The position numbers were made by a program, and so were the translations under genes. The notes under the pieces are model-generated. The model did not search any database. It saw only the letters and a program-made list of their open reading frames with translations, and had not been told where the DNA came from. A stretch of DNA of 40,745 nt from CAZFGN01 sp964518695 (GTDB lineage Bacteria > Patescibacteriota > Minisyncoccia > UBA6257 > Colwellbacteraceae), in assembly GCA_964518695.1 (NCBI GenBank), contig CAZFGN010000004.1, positions 1 to 40,745 on the forward strand, read 5' to 3'. Shown in pieces: positions 32,242-39,946 of the stretch. Every line of letters starts with the position of its first letter. Within the stretch, counting starts at the first letter, position 1.

Positions 32242-32269
32242 AAACGGGCTATACGCCCGTTTTATTTTT
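32236..32269. terminator. Bidirectional terminator between folE and the NDK-like gene
   Basis: AAAACGGGC (32241-32249) pairs with GCCCGTTTT (32255-32263) around a 5-nt loop, with A-rich sequence to the left and ATTTTT to the right. The genes converge and their stop codons lie within the hairpin. Confidence 0.8.
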
Positions 32270-32783
32270 CCAGTGATATTTTAAATATCTTGGAAATAAT
32301 TACAATTTCCTCCACTGTATCTGAAGCGTGGAGTACTCCGCCAATAATAGTTTCTATGAGTCGTTCTCTGTCAGGGTGACGGTTTGCTTCCAGTTTCCTA
32401 CGGTCATCTTCACTAATATCAGCTACGTAGCAGTATTGCCCCCTGATTCCTAATGTTTCGTCTTCTTTCTTGGTTTTCTGAGAACCTCTGATTGTTTTTG
32501 TTTTCTTGATAGCGTCTTCTCCAGAAAATATGAAGGCAGTCGAATAGTTAGAAGTCATCAAGTCCATAAAATCTCCAATGAATGATTTTATGCCTATATT
32601 AGGATAGATTTGATGGACTTCCTCCCGGGTCAATATTTTCGTGGATTTGCTTTTAACCTCAAGACAATGCCGTTTACACATCAATAATAAGTCTCTTTCT
32701 ACATCAGTGGCGATGCCCCTGTTGTAAGCATCGGGCTTTATCATCAGACAGCCGTGACTCACAAGCCTTTTAATTGGGTTCAT
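32262..32783 (-). CDS. Nucleoside-diphosphate-kinase-like protein
   Basis: 173 residues from the ATG at 32783, or ten more from a TTG at 32813. NDK features: CLMIKPDAYNRG at the N-terminus, IRG in the middle (GIRGQYC), and a candidate catalytic histidine in GGVLHASDTVEEIVI (canonical NxxHGSD). It is longer than the usual 140-150 residues, with a Lys-rich insertion before GIRG (KTIRGSQKTKKEDETL). The role would be phosphate transfer between nucleoside tri- and diphosphates, or a specialised derivative. It is convergent with folE inside the segment bounded by direct repeats. Confidence 0.75.
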   Translation of the reverse strand: MNPIKRLVSHGCLMIKPDAYNRGIATDVERDLLLMCKRHCLEVKSKSTKILTREEVHQIYPNIGIKSFIGDFMDLMTSNYSTAFIFSGEDAIKKTKTIRGSQKTKKEDETLGIRGQYCYVADISEDDRRKLEANRHPDRERLIETIIGGVLHASDTVEEIVIISKIFKISLEK

Positions 32784-32814
32784 ATGAATGGGCAACGTTT
32801 TATAGACGTCCAAT

Positions 32815-32826
32815 CGCTAATTAGCG
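32815..32826. promoter_or_regulatory. 12-bp perfect palindrome upstream of the NDK-like gene
   Basis: CGCTAATTAGCG at 32815-32826, one nt before the TTG at 32813. It is a possible operator; no second copy was seen. Confidence 0.25.
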
Positions 32827-32973
32827 TAGATGGATTACCACTTCAACGTCGTCTTTATTAATTTTTAAGAGAACAGTTATAATTTGCCCTTGTAGTTAGA
32901 TACAATCATAAATTTTTTCACGTGTCAATATTATTTCCAATGTATTAACTGGTTGCTAGGCAGTTATTACTTG

Positions 32974-33002
32974 AGATTGAAATTATTAAGATAACTGGGT
33001 AT
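32974..33002 (+). repeat. 29-bp direct repeat, right copy (promoter of rplY)
   Basis: Identical to 30131-30159. Seven of the ten bases before it also match the left flank, and in frame the stretch reads YYLRLKLLR-stop against FYVRLKLLR-stop of the kinase. It is therefore a remnant of a kinase 3' end. Confidence 0.85.
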
Positions 33003-33005
33003 AAT
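32977..33005 (+). promoter_or_regulatory. Promoter of rplY
   Basis: TTGAAA (32977-32982), 17-nt spacer, TATAAT (33000-33005), then six nt to the ATG at 33012. Near-consensus and leaderless. Confidence 0.7.
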
Positions 33006-33011
33006 CGTTTC

Positions 33012-33668
33012 ATGGATTTGAAGGTAGAAAAAAGAGAGATATTGGGCAGGAAGGTTGAATCCCTGCGGCGCCAGGGTATTTTGCCGGCGGAGCTTTACGG
33101 CCGTGGGGTTGCTAACGCGCACCTCTCCATTGACACTAAAGAGTTCGAGAAGCTTTATAAGCAAGCTGGCGAGAATACCGTGGTGAATGTTGTAGTTGAT
33201 GGAGTGGCTAAGCCGGTTCTTATTTACGGCGTGCACATTCATCCCCTTACGGATACCATCCAATCCGTTGATTTGTATGAGGTTAAGATGGACGAGGAAA
33301 TTGAAGCTATGGTGCCCTTGGAGTTTGTAGGTGAATCAAGCGCTGTTAAAGAGGGTGTTGGCGTGTTTATTGAAGCTATGGATGAGATTGAGGTTGAAGC
33401 TCTGCCAGGAGAAATCCCCAGCAAGATCGTTGTAGACATATCTTCTCTGTCTAAAGTGGGTGAGAGTTTATACGTAAAAGATTTGCGAGTAACTGGTAAG
33501 TTTAAGTTTACGATCGACCTGGAAACGGTTGTAGCGAGCATCGCCGAAGTCGCGCCCGAAGAAGAGCAAGTTCCAAACCAGATAACACCAGAGCAAGTAG
33601 TAGTGGAAACCGAGGAGAAGAAAGCCGGAAGGGAAGCGGCTAAATCGGTAGGCCAGAATGAAGCTTAG
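33012..33668 (+). CDS. rplY: Ribosomal protein bL25 (CTC/TL5 type)
   Basis: 218 residues: the L25 N-terminal 5S-rRNA-binding domain (KREILGRKVESLRRQGILPAELYGRG, then TVVNVVVDG) and the TL5/CTC C-terminal beta domain (VPLEFVGESSAVKEGVGVF, EIEVEALPGEIPSKIVVDIS). A Glu/Ala-rich tail follows. It binds 5S rRNA in the large subunit. The promoter is exceptionally clear and leaderless. The stop overlaps the next gene by 11 nt, so a cell-wall hydrolase gene is coupled to a ribosomal gene. Confidence 0.93.
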   Translation: MDLKVEKREILGRKVESLRRQGILPAELYGRGVANAHLSIDTKEFEKLYKQAGENTVVNVVVDGVAKPVLIYGVHIHPLTDTIQSVDLYEVKMDEEIEAMVPLEFVGESSAVKEGVGVFIEAMDEIEVEALPGEIPSKIVVDISSLSKVGESLYVKDLRVTGKFKFTIDLETVVASIAEVAPEEEQVPNQITPEQVVVETEEKKAGREAAKSVGQNEA

Positions 33669-35151
33669 GCCAAAAGTTTTATTAGATATCAAGTCGTCTC
33701 TTAAGGTTGATGTTTACGTAAGTCGATCTCGGAGGATTAATCTTAGTTACAAACCCAAAAGCAGGATCAGTTTATGGTTCTTATTCGCATTAACTCCTTT
33801 GCTTGCTCTTGCTCCGTTACTTTTTCTAGGAAAAGTTGTAGCCCCTATAACAAGCGGTACCTTCGCTCAAACCGTAAATAACGTTGAAGAGCGCCAAGTT
33901 TTAGAAGCCGAGCTTGAGGAATTGGAGAAACAAATCGCCGGCCACGAAAAAACCATCAGCGTGTACCGTAGTCAAGGAGCATCTTTGAAGGGAGAGATAA
34001 GCGCCTTGAACGCCAAGGTAAGTAAACTTAATCTAGAGATAAAGGCGGCGACACTTTCTCTTAGAAAACTGGACGCAGAGATAAAAACTACGGCAGGAAA
34101 AATAAACGGTACGGAAAAAGAGATAGATTCCACCAAGGGAATTCTTTCAGGATCGTTGCGCCTACTTTACGAGAATGATAAGCAAGGGTTAATCGAGGTT
34201 CTACTTAAAAGCCCTGAACTTTCTGATTTTTTTAGCAACGTGAATAGTCTCTTATCTATTCAGGATAGTTTAGTAGTTTCGTTAGAACAGCTTAAAGTTT
34301 TAAAAGAAGAATTGGTTAGTGGGAAAGAAGCTCTAGACTTAGAGCGGACTGATAAAGCGGCGCTCAAAGCACGGCAAGATGGGCAGAAGAAAGAGGTGGA
34401 GGAGACAAAGAAAGAAAAAGATTCAATTCTTAAAATAACCAAAGGCAAAGAGTCGGAATACCAGAAACTTTTGTCTGAAACCAAGAGTAAAGCCGCTGAA
34501 ATCAGAAGTAGAATCTACAGGCTTTTGGGCGGCGGTGAGTTACCTTTCGGTGAAGCGGTTAAGATTGCTCAAGTGGCGGAAAAGGCAACCAGCGTTAGAG
34601 CCGCATTTATTCTATCTATTTTAACCCAAGAATCAGCTGTGAATGGAGTTATAGGGGGCAATTTGGGGAAGTGTTATTACAATACTCCATGGAGTAATGC
34701 CAGTGGCACAGTTATGTCTAACTCACAAAAACAAGCATTTCTGAATATTATGAAGGAAATAAATTCTGATCCTAATACGCCTAACACCACGCCCGTTTCC
34801 TGTCCAATAGTTTCTGACGGTTCGTACGGCGGGGCTATGGGCCCGGCTCAATTTATGCCCAATACTTGGGAGCTATACAAGGATGGCGTGGCCAATATTA
34901 CCGGAGGGAATCCGCCATCGCCATTTAATAACTTAGATGCTTTCACCGCCACCTCGCTTTTACTTAAAGATGGGCTTACGGGTTGCAAGGAATCCTTTAC
35001 CACAACTTTTTCACAAGAGAGTTGCGCGGCGGCCAAGTACTACGCCGGTAAAAATTGGCGTTTATATACCCGTGTTGGCCGCTATGGTTATAGAGTTGCG
35101 GAGAGGGCCCAAGACTTCGAAAACGATATAGAACTTTTATCTCAGAGCTGA
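33658..35151 (+). CDS. Coiled-coil lytic transglycosylase (EnvC-like coil plus MltB/SLT-type domain)
   Basis: 497 residues. An N-terminal membrane helix (about 39-60, LWFLFALTPLLALAPLLFL) and a long heptad-rich coiled coil (about 75-285, EELEKQIAGHEKTISVYR onward) resemble EnvC/PcsB-type septal proteins. The C-terminal domain from about 300 carries a candidate catalytic Glu at 325 in LTQESAVNG, and GGAMGPAQFMPNTWELY, the signature of MltB-like transglycosylases. Two Cys-containing loops may form disulfides. The protein should cleave glycan strands outside the membrane. The fused coil suggests that the enzyme is held at, or regulated by, a division or secretion complex. Confidence 0.87.
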   Translation: MKLRPKVLLDIKSSLKVDVYVSRSRRINLSYKPKSRISLWFLFALTPLLALAPLLFLGKVVAPITSGTFAQTVNNVEERQVLEAELEELEKQIAGHEKTISVYRSQGASLKGEISALNAKVSKLNLEIKAATLSLRKLDAEIKTTAGKINGTEKEIDSTKGILSGSLRLLYENDKQGLIEVLLKSPELSDFFSNVNSLLSIQDSLVVSLEQLKVLKEELVSGKEALDLERTDKAALKARQDGQKKEVEETKKEKDSILKITKGKESEYQKLLSETKSKAAEIRSRIYRLLGGGELPFGEAVKIAQVAEKATSVRAAFILSILTQESAVNGVIGGNLGKCYYNTPWSNASGTVMSNSQKQAFLNIMKEINSDPNTPNTTPVSCPIVSDGSYGGAMGPAQFMPNTWELYKDGVANITGGNPPSPFNNLDAFTATSLLLKDGLTGCKESFTTTFSQESCAAAKYYAGKNWRLYTRVGRYGYRVAERAQDFENDIELLSQS

Positions 35152-35152
35152 T

Positions 35153-35890
35153 TTAATCAGTCTGGATTTTGGTGAAGGCTTTAATAATAGGGTCTAAATT
35201 GCCGTTCATTACTTCTTCAATATTGTGCCATTTTTTGCCTATTCGATGGTCGGTGATTCTATCTTGTGGGAAATTGTAAGTGCGCATTTTTTCAGATCGA
35301 TCAGCAGAACCAACCTGTCCTCTCCTTTCTGTTTCAATTTTAGCGGAATCACCTTCTCGTCGCAGTTCGTAGAGTTTAGCGCGCAAGACATTCATGGCGG
35401 TTTCGCGGTTGGCGTGTTGCGAACGCTCAACTCTGGAGCTTACCACTATGCCCGTAGGTTTATGGAGTATGCGTACTGCTGTTTCAACTTTGTTCACGTT
35501 TTGGCCTCCCGGTCCGCCAGCGCGTGAAAAAGTGACCTCCAACTCACCCTGGTTTATCTCCACTTCTTTGGCCTCCACTTCGGGAAGTACGGCCACGGTG
35601 GCAGTTGAGGTGTGGACCCTGCCCGATTTTTCGGTGTCAGGTATCCTTTGTACTCGATGTACTCCGGCTTCGTGACCTAAGGCTTCGTAAGCTCCCTCGC
35701 CCTCAATTCTCGCGACTAAATTTTTTACACCCCCTAAGTCAGTTTTACTTACGTCAAGCAAGGAGAATCTCCATCCGCGTTTCCCGGCGTATCTTTCATA
35801 CATTCTGGCTAATTCCCCCGCGAAAATAGAAGCTTCTTCGCCGCCAGCACCAGCCCTCACTTCTATTATGATTTTGTTAGTTGTTACCAT
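35153..35890 (-). CDS. prfA: Peptide chain release factor 1, short form
   Basis: 245 residues against about 360 for the usual RF1. The N-terminal helical domain is absent and the protein begins at the PCRF core (IIIEVRAGAGGEEASIFAGELARMY). The catalytic GGQ is at 128-130 in AGGPGGQNVNK. The stop-codon recognition segment is PDT (84-86, in RIPDTEKSGR), an RF1-type PxT with D in the middle instead of the usual A. The ATG at 35890 is divergent from the sensor gene at 35935, and a TATCAT -10 on the minus strand lies ten nt upstream. The 3' end is 1 nt from the convergent transglycosylase gene. Confidence 0.88.
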   Translation of the reverse strand: MVTTNKIIIEVRAGAGGEEASIFAGELARMYERYAGKRGWRFSLLDVSKTDLGGVKNLVARIEGEGAYEALGHEAGVHRVQRIPDTEKSGRVHTSTATVAVLPEVEAKEVEINQGELEVTFSRAGGPGGQNVNKVETAVRILHKPTGIVVSSRVERSQHANRETAMNVLRAKLYELRREGDSAKIETERRGQVGSADRSEKMRTYNFPQDRITDHRIGKKWHNIEEVMNGNLDPIIKAFTKIQTD

Positions 35891-35934
35891 AACGGTAGCT
35901 TATGATACAATAATTCTGAAGATTATTTCAATTA

Positions 35935-37053
35935 ATGTTTTTAGACAGAGTAGTTTTCCGGCAAGTTTTTGTTATAACCCTCACGGTTATTTATATTTTC
36001 TTTATTGGCTGGATGACTAAGCTGTATGTTAATTCCCAGACTGACAGTACGGAAAATTTATTAACCACTTTTTATACCACCCTTTCTTTATTAGGTGGGT
36101 TGTATGGGGTTTTTGTCGTTGCTCCTCATTGGGGTGGGTGGTACAGCAATGTCGGGAAGGCGATTCTTTTCTTTTCTTTCAGTGCGTTGGCGTGGAGTCT
36201 GGGGGACGTAATTTGGATGTATTACAATTTTGTTAAGCATATTGATGTTCCTTATCCTTCGTGGCCTGATGCCGCATATATTTTTGTCAATCCCCTGTGG
36301 GCTGTGGGCGGTGTCTTCCTTTCGATCGCTACTGGCGCGAGTTATGGCTTAAAAAAACTGACCGGTAAAGTTATTCTCATAGTCGTACCCGTTATAGCAA
36401 TCGCGATATCGTATTATTTTCTTATAGTGGTTGCTCAAGATGGCGTTGTCGATTTTGGTGAGAGGCTTACGGACTCTTTCTTTAATTTCGTTTATCCAAT
36501 TGGGGACGTTGCCATACTTACTATAGCAGTGCTTATTTACGCTTTATCGTATAAATATTTCGGAGGTAAATACCGTTTCGCGATTCAAATCATCTTAGCA
36601 TCGTTTTTCATTGGCTATATTGGCGATGTCGTTTTTTCCTACGCTGATTTTAGGGAAACCTACTATAATGGAAGCCTTGCGGATCTTTTATTCGCAACTA
36701 CCATGTATACCCTTGCCCTTGGCGTCGCTCTTTTAGATTCTCGTTCCGTGCCCCCAAGAAGCGATGTTCAGGCCAAAGGTCAAGTAAGCAAACTAGCTAG
36801 TCTTATAGTAGAAAGGCAACTTTTAATTATCGGTCCGATTGCGTGGGAGGAAGCACAAGAGATTGATGGATTAAGCATTGATGTTGGTAGAAAGGAAGTC
36901 TATATAGAAGGCGATTCGCGGGAGGTATTGGAAAGGTTGGTGGCTCAATACGAAAGACTCTTTGGAGGCGCATCGCGAGAAGCCTGTCGCGAGGCTGTAA
37001 GACCTGCTATTTACCAAGTCCCTTCGGATCAAGTTCCAGATGTGTTACAATGA
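35935..37053 (+). CDS. Eight-TM membrane sensor with a novel C-terminal cytoplasmic domain (paralogue A)
   Basis: 372 residues. About eight transmembrane helices span residues 10-275, with GD-containing helices (LGDVIWMYYNF, YPIGDVAILTIAV, YIGDVVFSYADF) and a loop VPYPSWPDAAYIFVNPLW. That loop pattern (PYPS..D..Y....YP) occurs in the N-terminal membrane domains of many bacterial GGDEF and histidine-kinase proteins. The last 80 residues form a compact domain (LLIIGPIAWEEAQEIDGLSID through LFGGASREAC to SDQVPDVLQ) that recurs in the next gene. No enzyme motif is visible. It probably passes a membrane signal to the kinase encoded two genes downstream. Confidence 0.75.
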   Translation: MFLDRVVFRQVFVITLTVIYIFFIGWMTKLYVNSQTDSTENLLTTFYTTLSLLGGLYGVFVVAPHWGGWYSNVGKAILFFSFSALAWSLGDVIWMYYNFVKHIDVPYPSWPDAAYIFVNPLWAVGGVFLSIATGASYGLKKLTGKVILIVVPVIAIAISYYFLIVVAQDGVVDFGERLTDSFFNFVYPIGDVAILTIAVLIYALSYKYFGGKYRFAIQIILASFFIGYIGDVVFSYADFRETYYNGSLADLLFATTMYTLALGVALLDSRSVPPRSDVQAKGQVSKLASLIVERQLLIIGPIAWEEAQEIDGLSIDVGRKEVYIEGDSREVLERLVAQYERLFGGASREACREAVRPAIYQVPSDQVPDVLQ

Positions 37054-37074
37054 TAGAAAGGATATTGAATCATT

Positions 37075-38217
37075 ATGTTATCACTTTTTAAACAGCGCGC
37101 GATTCAAGTTTTGTTATTTGGCTACACCATAGGTTTTGCTTGGTGGATTTTTATTCACGCGGCAGGCCAAAAAGACACGTATAATAACTATATCTGGTCT
37201 GTCGTCATTTTAGGGCTCTTCCCGATTATTGGGGGACTCTTTGGGATTTTCCTTTCAAAGAAATGGGGATTTTTAGATAGTTCTCTCGGCCGGGCCATTT
37301 TCTTTTTTTCGGCTGGTGTCGTTGCTTGGGGATTGGGCTCAATAGGCTATGGTTATTACAACATTGTAGAAGGGATTCCAGTACCATATCCGTCCCTTGG
37401 AGATATTGGGTATTCTCTAAGCTATCCTCTTTACGCAATAGGTCTGATAAACTTGGGGAAAGGCATAGGCGCCGGTCATAAATTGCGTACTTGGAAAGGA
37501 AAGGCTGCTATTGTCGCTGTTCCTCTTTTAGGTTTTGCGTTAACCTACTTCATGTTTATAACGATAGTTCGTGGCGGAGAATTTGATTATCAAGCTTATC
37601 AAGGCGAAAATCTTAAACTATTCCTCGATATATTTTATCCGCTTGGAGACGCTATGTTAGTTACCGGCATTGCCTTAATCTATGGTTTGTCTTTCGGGAT
37701 TTTTGGAGGCCGGTTTAGGTGGCCGGTTAATATTTTATTAATCGGCCAACTGCTCCAGTATTTTGGGGATTTTAACTTTTCCTATGGCACAGCTTTAGGA
37801 ACATATTATCTTGCTAATTGGGGCGACCTATTATTTGTGCATGCCATGTTTTTAATTGCGATAGGTGTTAACGCTCTTGATATTCAGGGCATAAGCTCTA
37901 ACATCAGAACAGAGCTTGTGGCTTTCGCCCCGCGGGCCGCCAAGATCATAAATAATTTGGTCTTAGAAATTATCCAGGGTCAGGCCAGTATCATAGGCTT
38001 GGTCGCGTGGGATGAAGCGACAAGAGTCCCCGGCCTTAGTATTGATCTCAAAAACAATAGTCTTTCGGTAGAGGGGGATCCAAAAGAAGTTTTAGAAAAA
38101 TTGGCCAGAAGATATGAGGAACTTTTCGGAGGGGCATCTCTCCAAATTTGCAAAGAGGTAACTCGCAAGTTTCTTTCCCAGCTTCCTCCGGAACAGATTC
38201 CGGACGTGTTGCGATAA
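37075..38217 (+). CDS. Eight-TM membrane sensor with the same C-terminal domain (paralogue B)
   Basis: 380 residues and collinear with the preceding protein, so the two arose by tandem duplication. It has the same helices with GD motifs (YPLGDAMLVTGIAL, FGDFNFSYGTALG) and the loop VPYPSLGDIGYSLSYPLY. The C-terminal domain reads ASIIGLVAWDEATRVPGLSID, EGDPKEVLEKLARRYEELFGGAS and PPEQIPDVLR. Conservation between the copies is highest in that C-terminal domain, suggesting an important partner contact. It starts 21 nt after paralogue A. A hairpin lies between it and the GAF kinase. Confidence 0.75.
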   Translation: MLSLFKQRAIQVLLFGYTIGFAWWIFIHAAGQKDTYNNYIWSVVILGLFPIIGGLFGIFLSKKWGFLDSSLGRAIFFFSAGVVAWGLGSIGYGYYNIVEGIPVPYPSLGDIGYSLSYPLYAIGLINLGKGIGAGHKLRTWKGKAAIVAVPLLGFALTYFMFITIVRGGEFDYQAYQGENLKLFLDIFYPLGDAMLVTGIALIYGLSFGIFGGRFRWPVNILLIGQLLQYFGDFNFSYGTALGTYYLANWGDLLFVHAMFLIAIGVNALDIQGISSNIRTELVAFAPRAAKIINNLVLEIIQGQASIIGLVAWDEATRVPGLSIDLKNNSLSVEGDPKEVLEKLARRYEELFGGASLQICKEVTRKFLSQLPPEQIPDVLR

Positions 38218-38230
38218 TGAAGCTTTTTTT

Positions 38231-38270
38231 CATCAAAGGGTGTTATTTGTCTTTGATGCCGTGTTTTATT
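38231..38270 (+). terminator. Weak stem-loop between paralogue B and the GAF kinase
   Basis: CATCAAAG (38231-38238) pairs with CTTTGATG (38251-38258) around a 12-nt loop, followed by a T-rich stretch (GTGTTTTATTTAT). Termination would be partial at best. Confidence 0.4.
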
Positions 38271-38283
38271 TATATCTAAAATA

Positions 38284-39792
38284 ATGTCATTATTTTCTCG
38301 TTTCAAAAAAGATAGCTCGTCTTCAGTTGCTCCCGTCACAACAGGAGCTTCAGAACAGTTTCAAACTGACCCCGGTACGGCCGAAAGGTTGATGGAGGAA
38401 CTTTATAAACGCAATGCGGAACTTGCTGTTCGCAATAAAACCATGGCGTTGCTCCGCAGGCTTGATGAAATATCCCTTAAAGTTATTGAAGAAGGGGATA
38501 TGGCAAAAGAAATGACCTCCGCTATCTCGGAGGAGTTTGGTTACGATCTTGCGGCTCTATTCATAGCTGATTTCGGGACAAGCCAACTTCGATGGCTTTC
38601 CATAGCTTCGGCCACTCCATGGATAGCTGACGCCATCAAACAGATTGACCTGCTGGAATTGAAAGTGCCGATTGCGGAAAATCAGGAATTGATGAAAAGG
38701 ATCGGCGCCGAAACAAGTTACCTTTCTCAAGATCAGAATGAACTTTATCCTGAAGCGTTGGTAAAAGCCTTGGCCGAAGTGGCCGGTTTCTATAAGACGG
38801 AGCCTATGAAGAACTCGCTCGTTAACGCGCTTCGCTTTGGTGACCAGTTGTTAGGTGTTCTTATTTTAAGCTCGGCGAGATCGCTCAAAGACCTGTCGAG
38901 TTATGAACATGAATCAATCGTCGGCATCGTGGGTCTTATATCGCTCGCTCTCTATAAAGCGGGGATATACAAACAGCTCCAAGACCTTACCCACAATCTT
39001 CAAAATAAAGTTGACGAGCAGACTAAAGAGATTAAAGTCGCGTATGAAGTTGAGAAGAAAGCTCGGTTGGACCTGGAAGAGTTGGACAAAGAGAAGGACC
39101 AGTTTATCCTCACAACTCAGCATCATTTGAGAACGCCGCTTACGATAGTGAAGGGTTACGTGGAGACGGTTTTATCAGGGAAAAATGGCAAACTAAACCA
39201 AGAAATAGAAGATTCTTTGAAGAAGGCCTTTGCCGCGGTTGAGCGCTTGGCGAAACTTATGAACGAATTCTTGGATATTTCGCAGCTTGAAGTTGGTAAG
39301 GGAATTATAAATAAAACGACTACAAACATTAAGGATTTGACTGCCGACGTGCTTAGCGAATTGCATGAAGAAATAAAGAATAGGCAGATTACGGTGAATA
39401 TGAATTTCGGCAACGATTCAAATGTTTCCTTAGACAAAGAAAGGTTTAGAGACGCATTAGTTAACATCGTCGACAATGGCCTGAAATACAATAAGCCTAA
39501 TGGTTCCATTACGATTACCGGAGAGAAGTTTGTTCATCCAATAGAGAGAGACAAAAAGATATTCCGTCTGACCATAGAAGATACCGGCATCGGAATTCCT
39601 AAGGACGACTTCCCGAAGCTTTTTACGCAGTATTTTGAAAGGGGCAAGGAAGCACAGAAAGTTTATACCACCGGCCGCGGGCTTGGCTTGGTTTTAGCGA
39701 GGAATATAATTCAAGCTCATCAAGGGAAAATATGGGCCGAATCCGACGGGGAAAACAAAGGCTCGAAATTTATAATCGAATTGCCGGCATAA
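38284..39792 (+). CDS. Soluble histidine kinase with GAF-like sensor
   Basis: 502 residues and no membrane helix. Residues about 50-225 form a GAF-like domain (LRRLDEISLKVIEEGDM, FGYDLAALFIADFG, LLGVLILSSARSL). A coiled coil (VDEQTKEIKVAYEVEKKARLDLEELDKEKDQF) leads to HisKA with H280 in TTQHHLRTPLTIVKGY. A full HATPase_c domain follows: VNIVDNGLKYNKP, DTGIGIP, FTQYFERG, TTGRGLGLVLARNIIQAHQG. The coil and H-box are nearly the same as in the ATPase-less protein at 13709. Lying behind the two membrane sensors, it may receive their signal. Confidence 0.9.
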   Translation: MSLFSRFKKDSSSSVAPVTTGASEQFQTDPGTAERLMEELYKRNAELAVRNKTMALLRRLDEISLKVIEEGDMAKEMTSAISEEFGYDLAALFIADFGTSQLRWLSIASATPWIADAIKQIDLLELKVPIAENQELMKRIGAETSYLSQDQNELYPEALVKALAEVAGFYKTEPMKNSLVNALRFGDQLLGVLILSSARSLKDLSSYEHESIVGIVGLISLALYKAGIYKQLQDLTHNLQNKVDEQTKEIKVAYEVEKKARLDLEELDKEKDQFILTTQHHLRTPLTIVKGYVETVLSGKNGKLNQEIEDSLKKAFAAVERLAKLMNEFLDISQLEVGKGIINKTTTNIKDLTADVLSELHEEIKNRQITVNMNFGNDSNVSLDKERFRDALVNIVDNGLKYNKPNGSITITGEKFVHPIERDKKIFRLTIEDTGIGIPKDDFPKLFTQYFERGKEAQKVYTTGRGLGLVLARNIIQAHQGKIWAESDGENKGSKFIIELPA

Positions 39793-39910
39793 ATGTCGCT
39801 GAACAACTCGTCAGTGGTTCCTTTGTAGCCAGGCATTTTGATAATCGCCTAGCAATCTCTCCTTTTTCTTTGAAATTCAAAGATTTTGAATGTCAAACTT
39901 CTGTGACGTA

Positions 39911-39919
39911 TGTTATACT
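39911..39919 (+). promoter_or_regulatory. Extended -10 (TGT-TATACT) before the Cache sensor gene
   Basis: TGT at 39911-39913 and TATACT at 39914-39919, 27 nt before the ATG at 39947. A small palindrome, CTTTGAA-A-TTCAAAG, lies at 39868-39882. Confidence 0.4.
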
Positions 39920-39946
39920 GATAACCCTGATTAGTATGTTATTATA

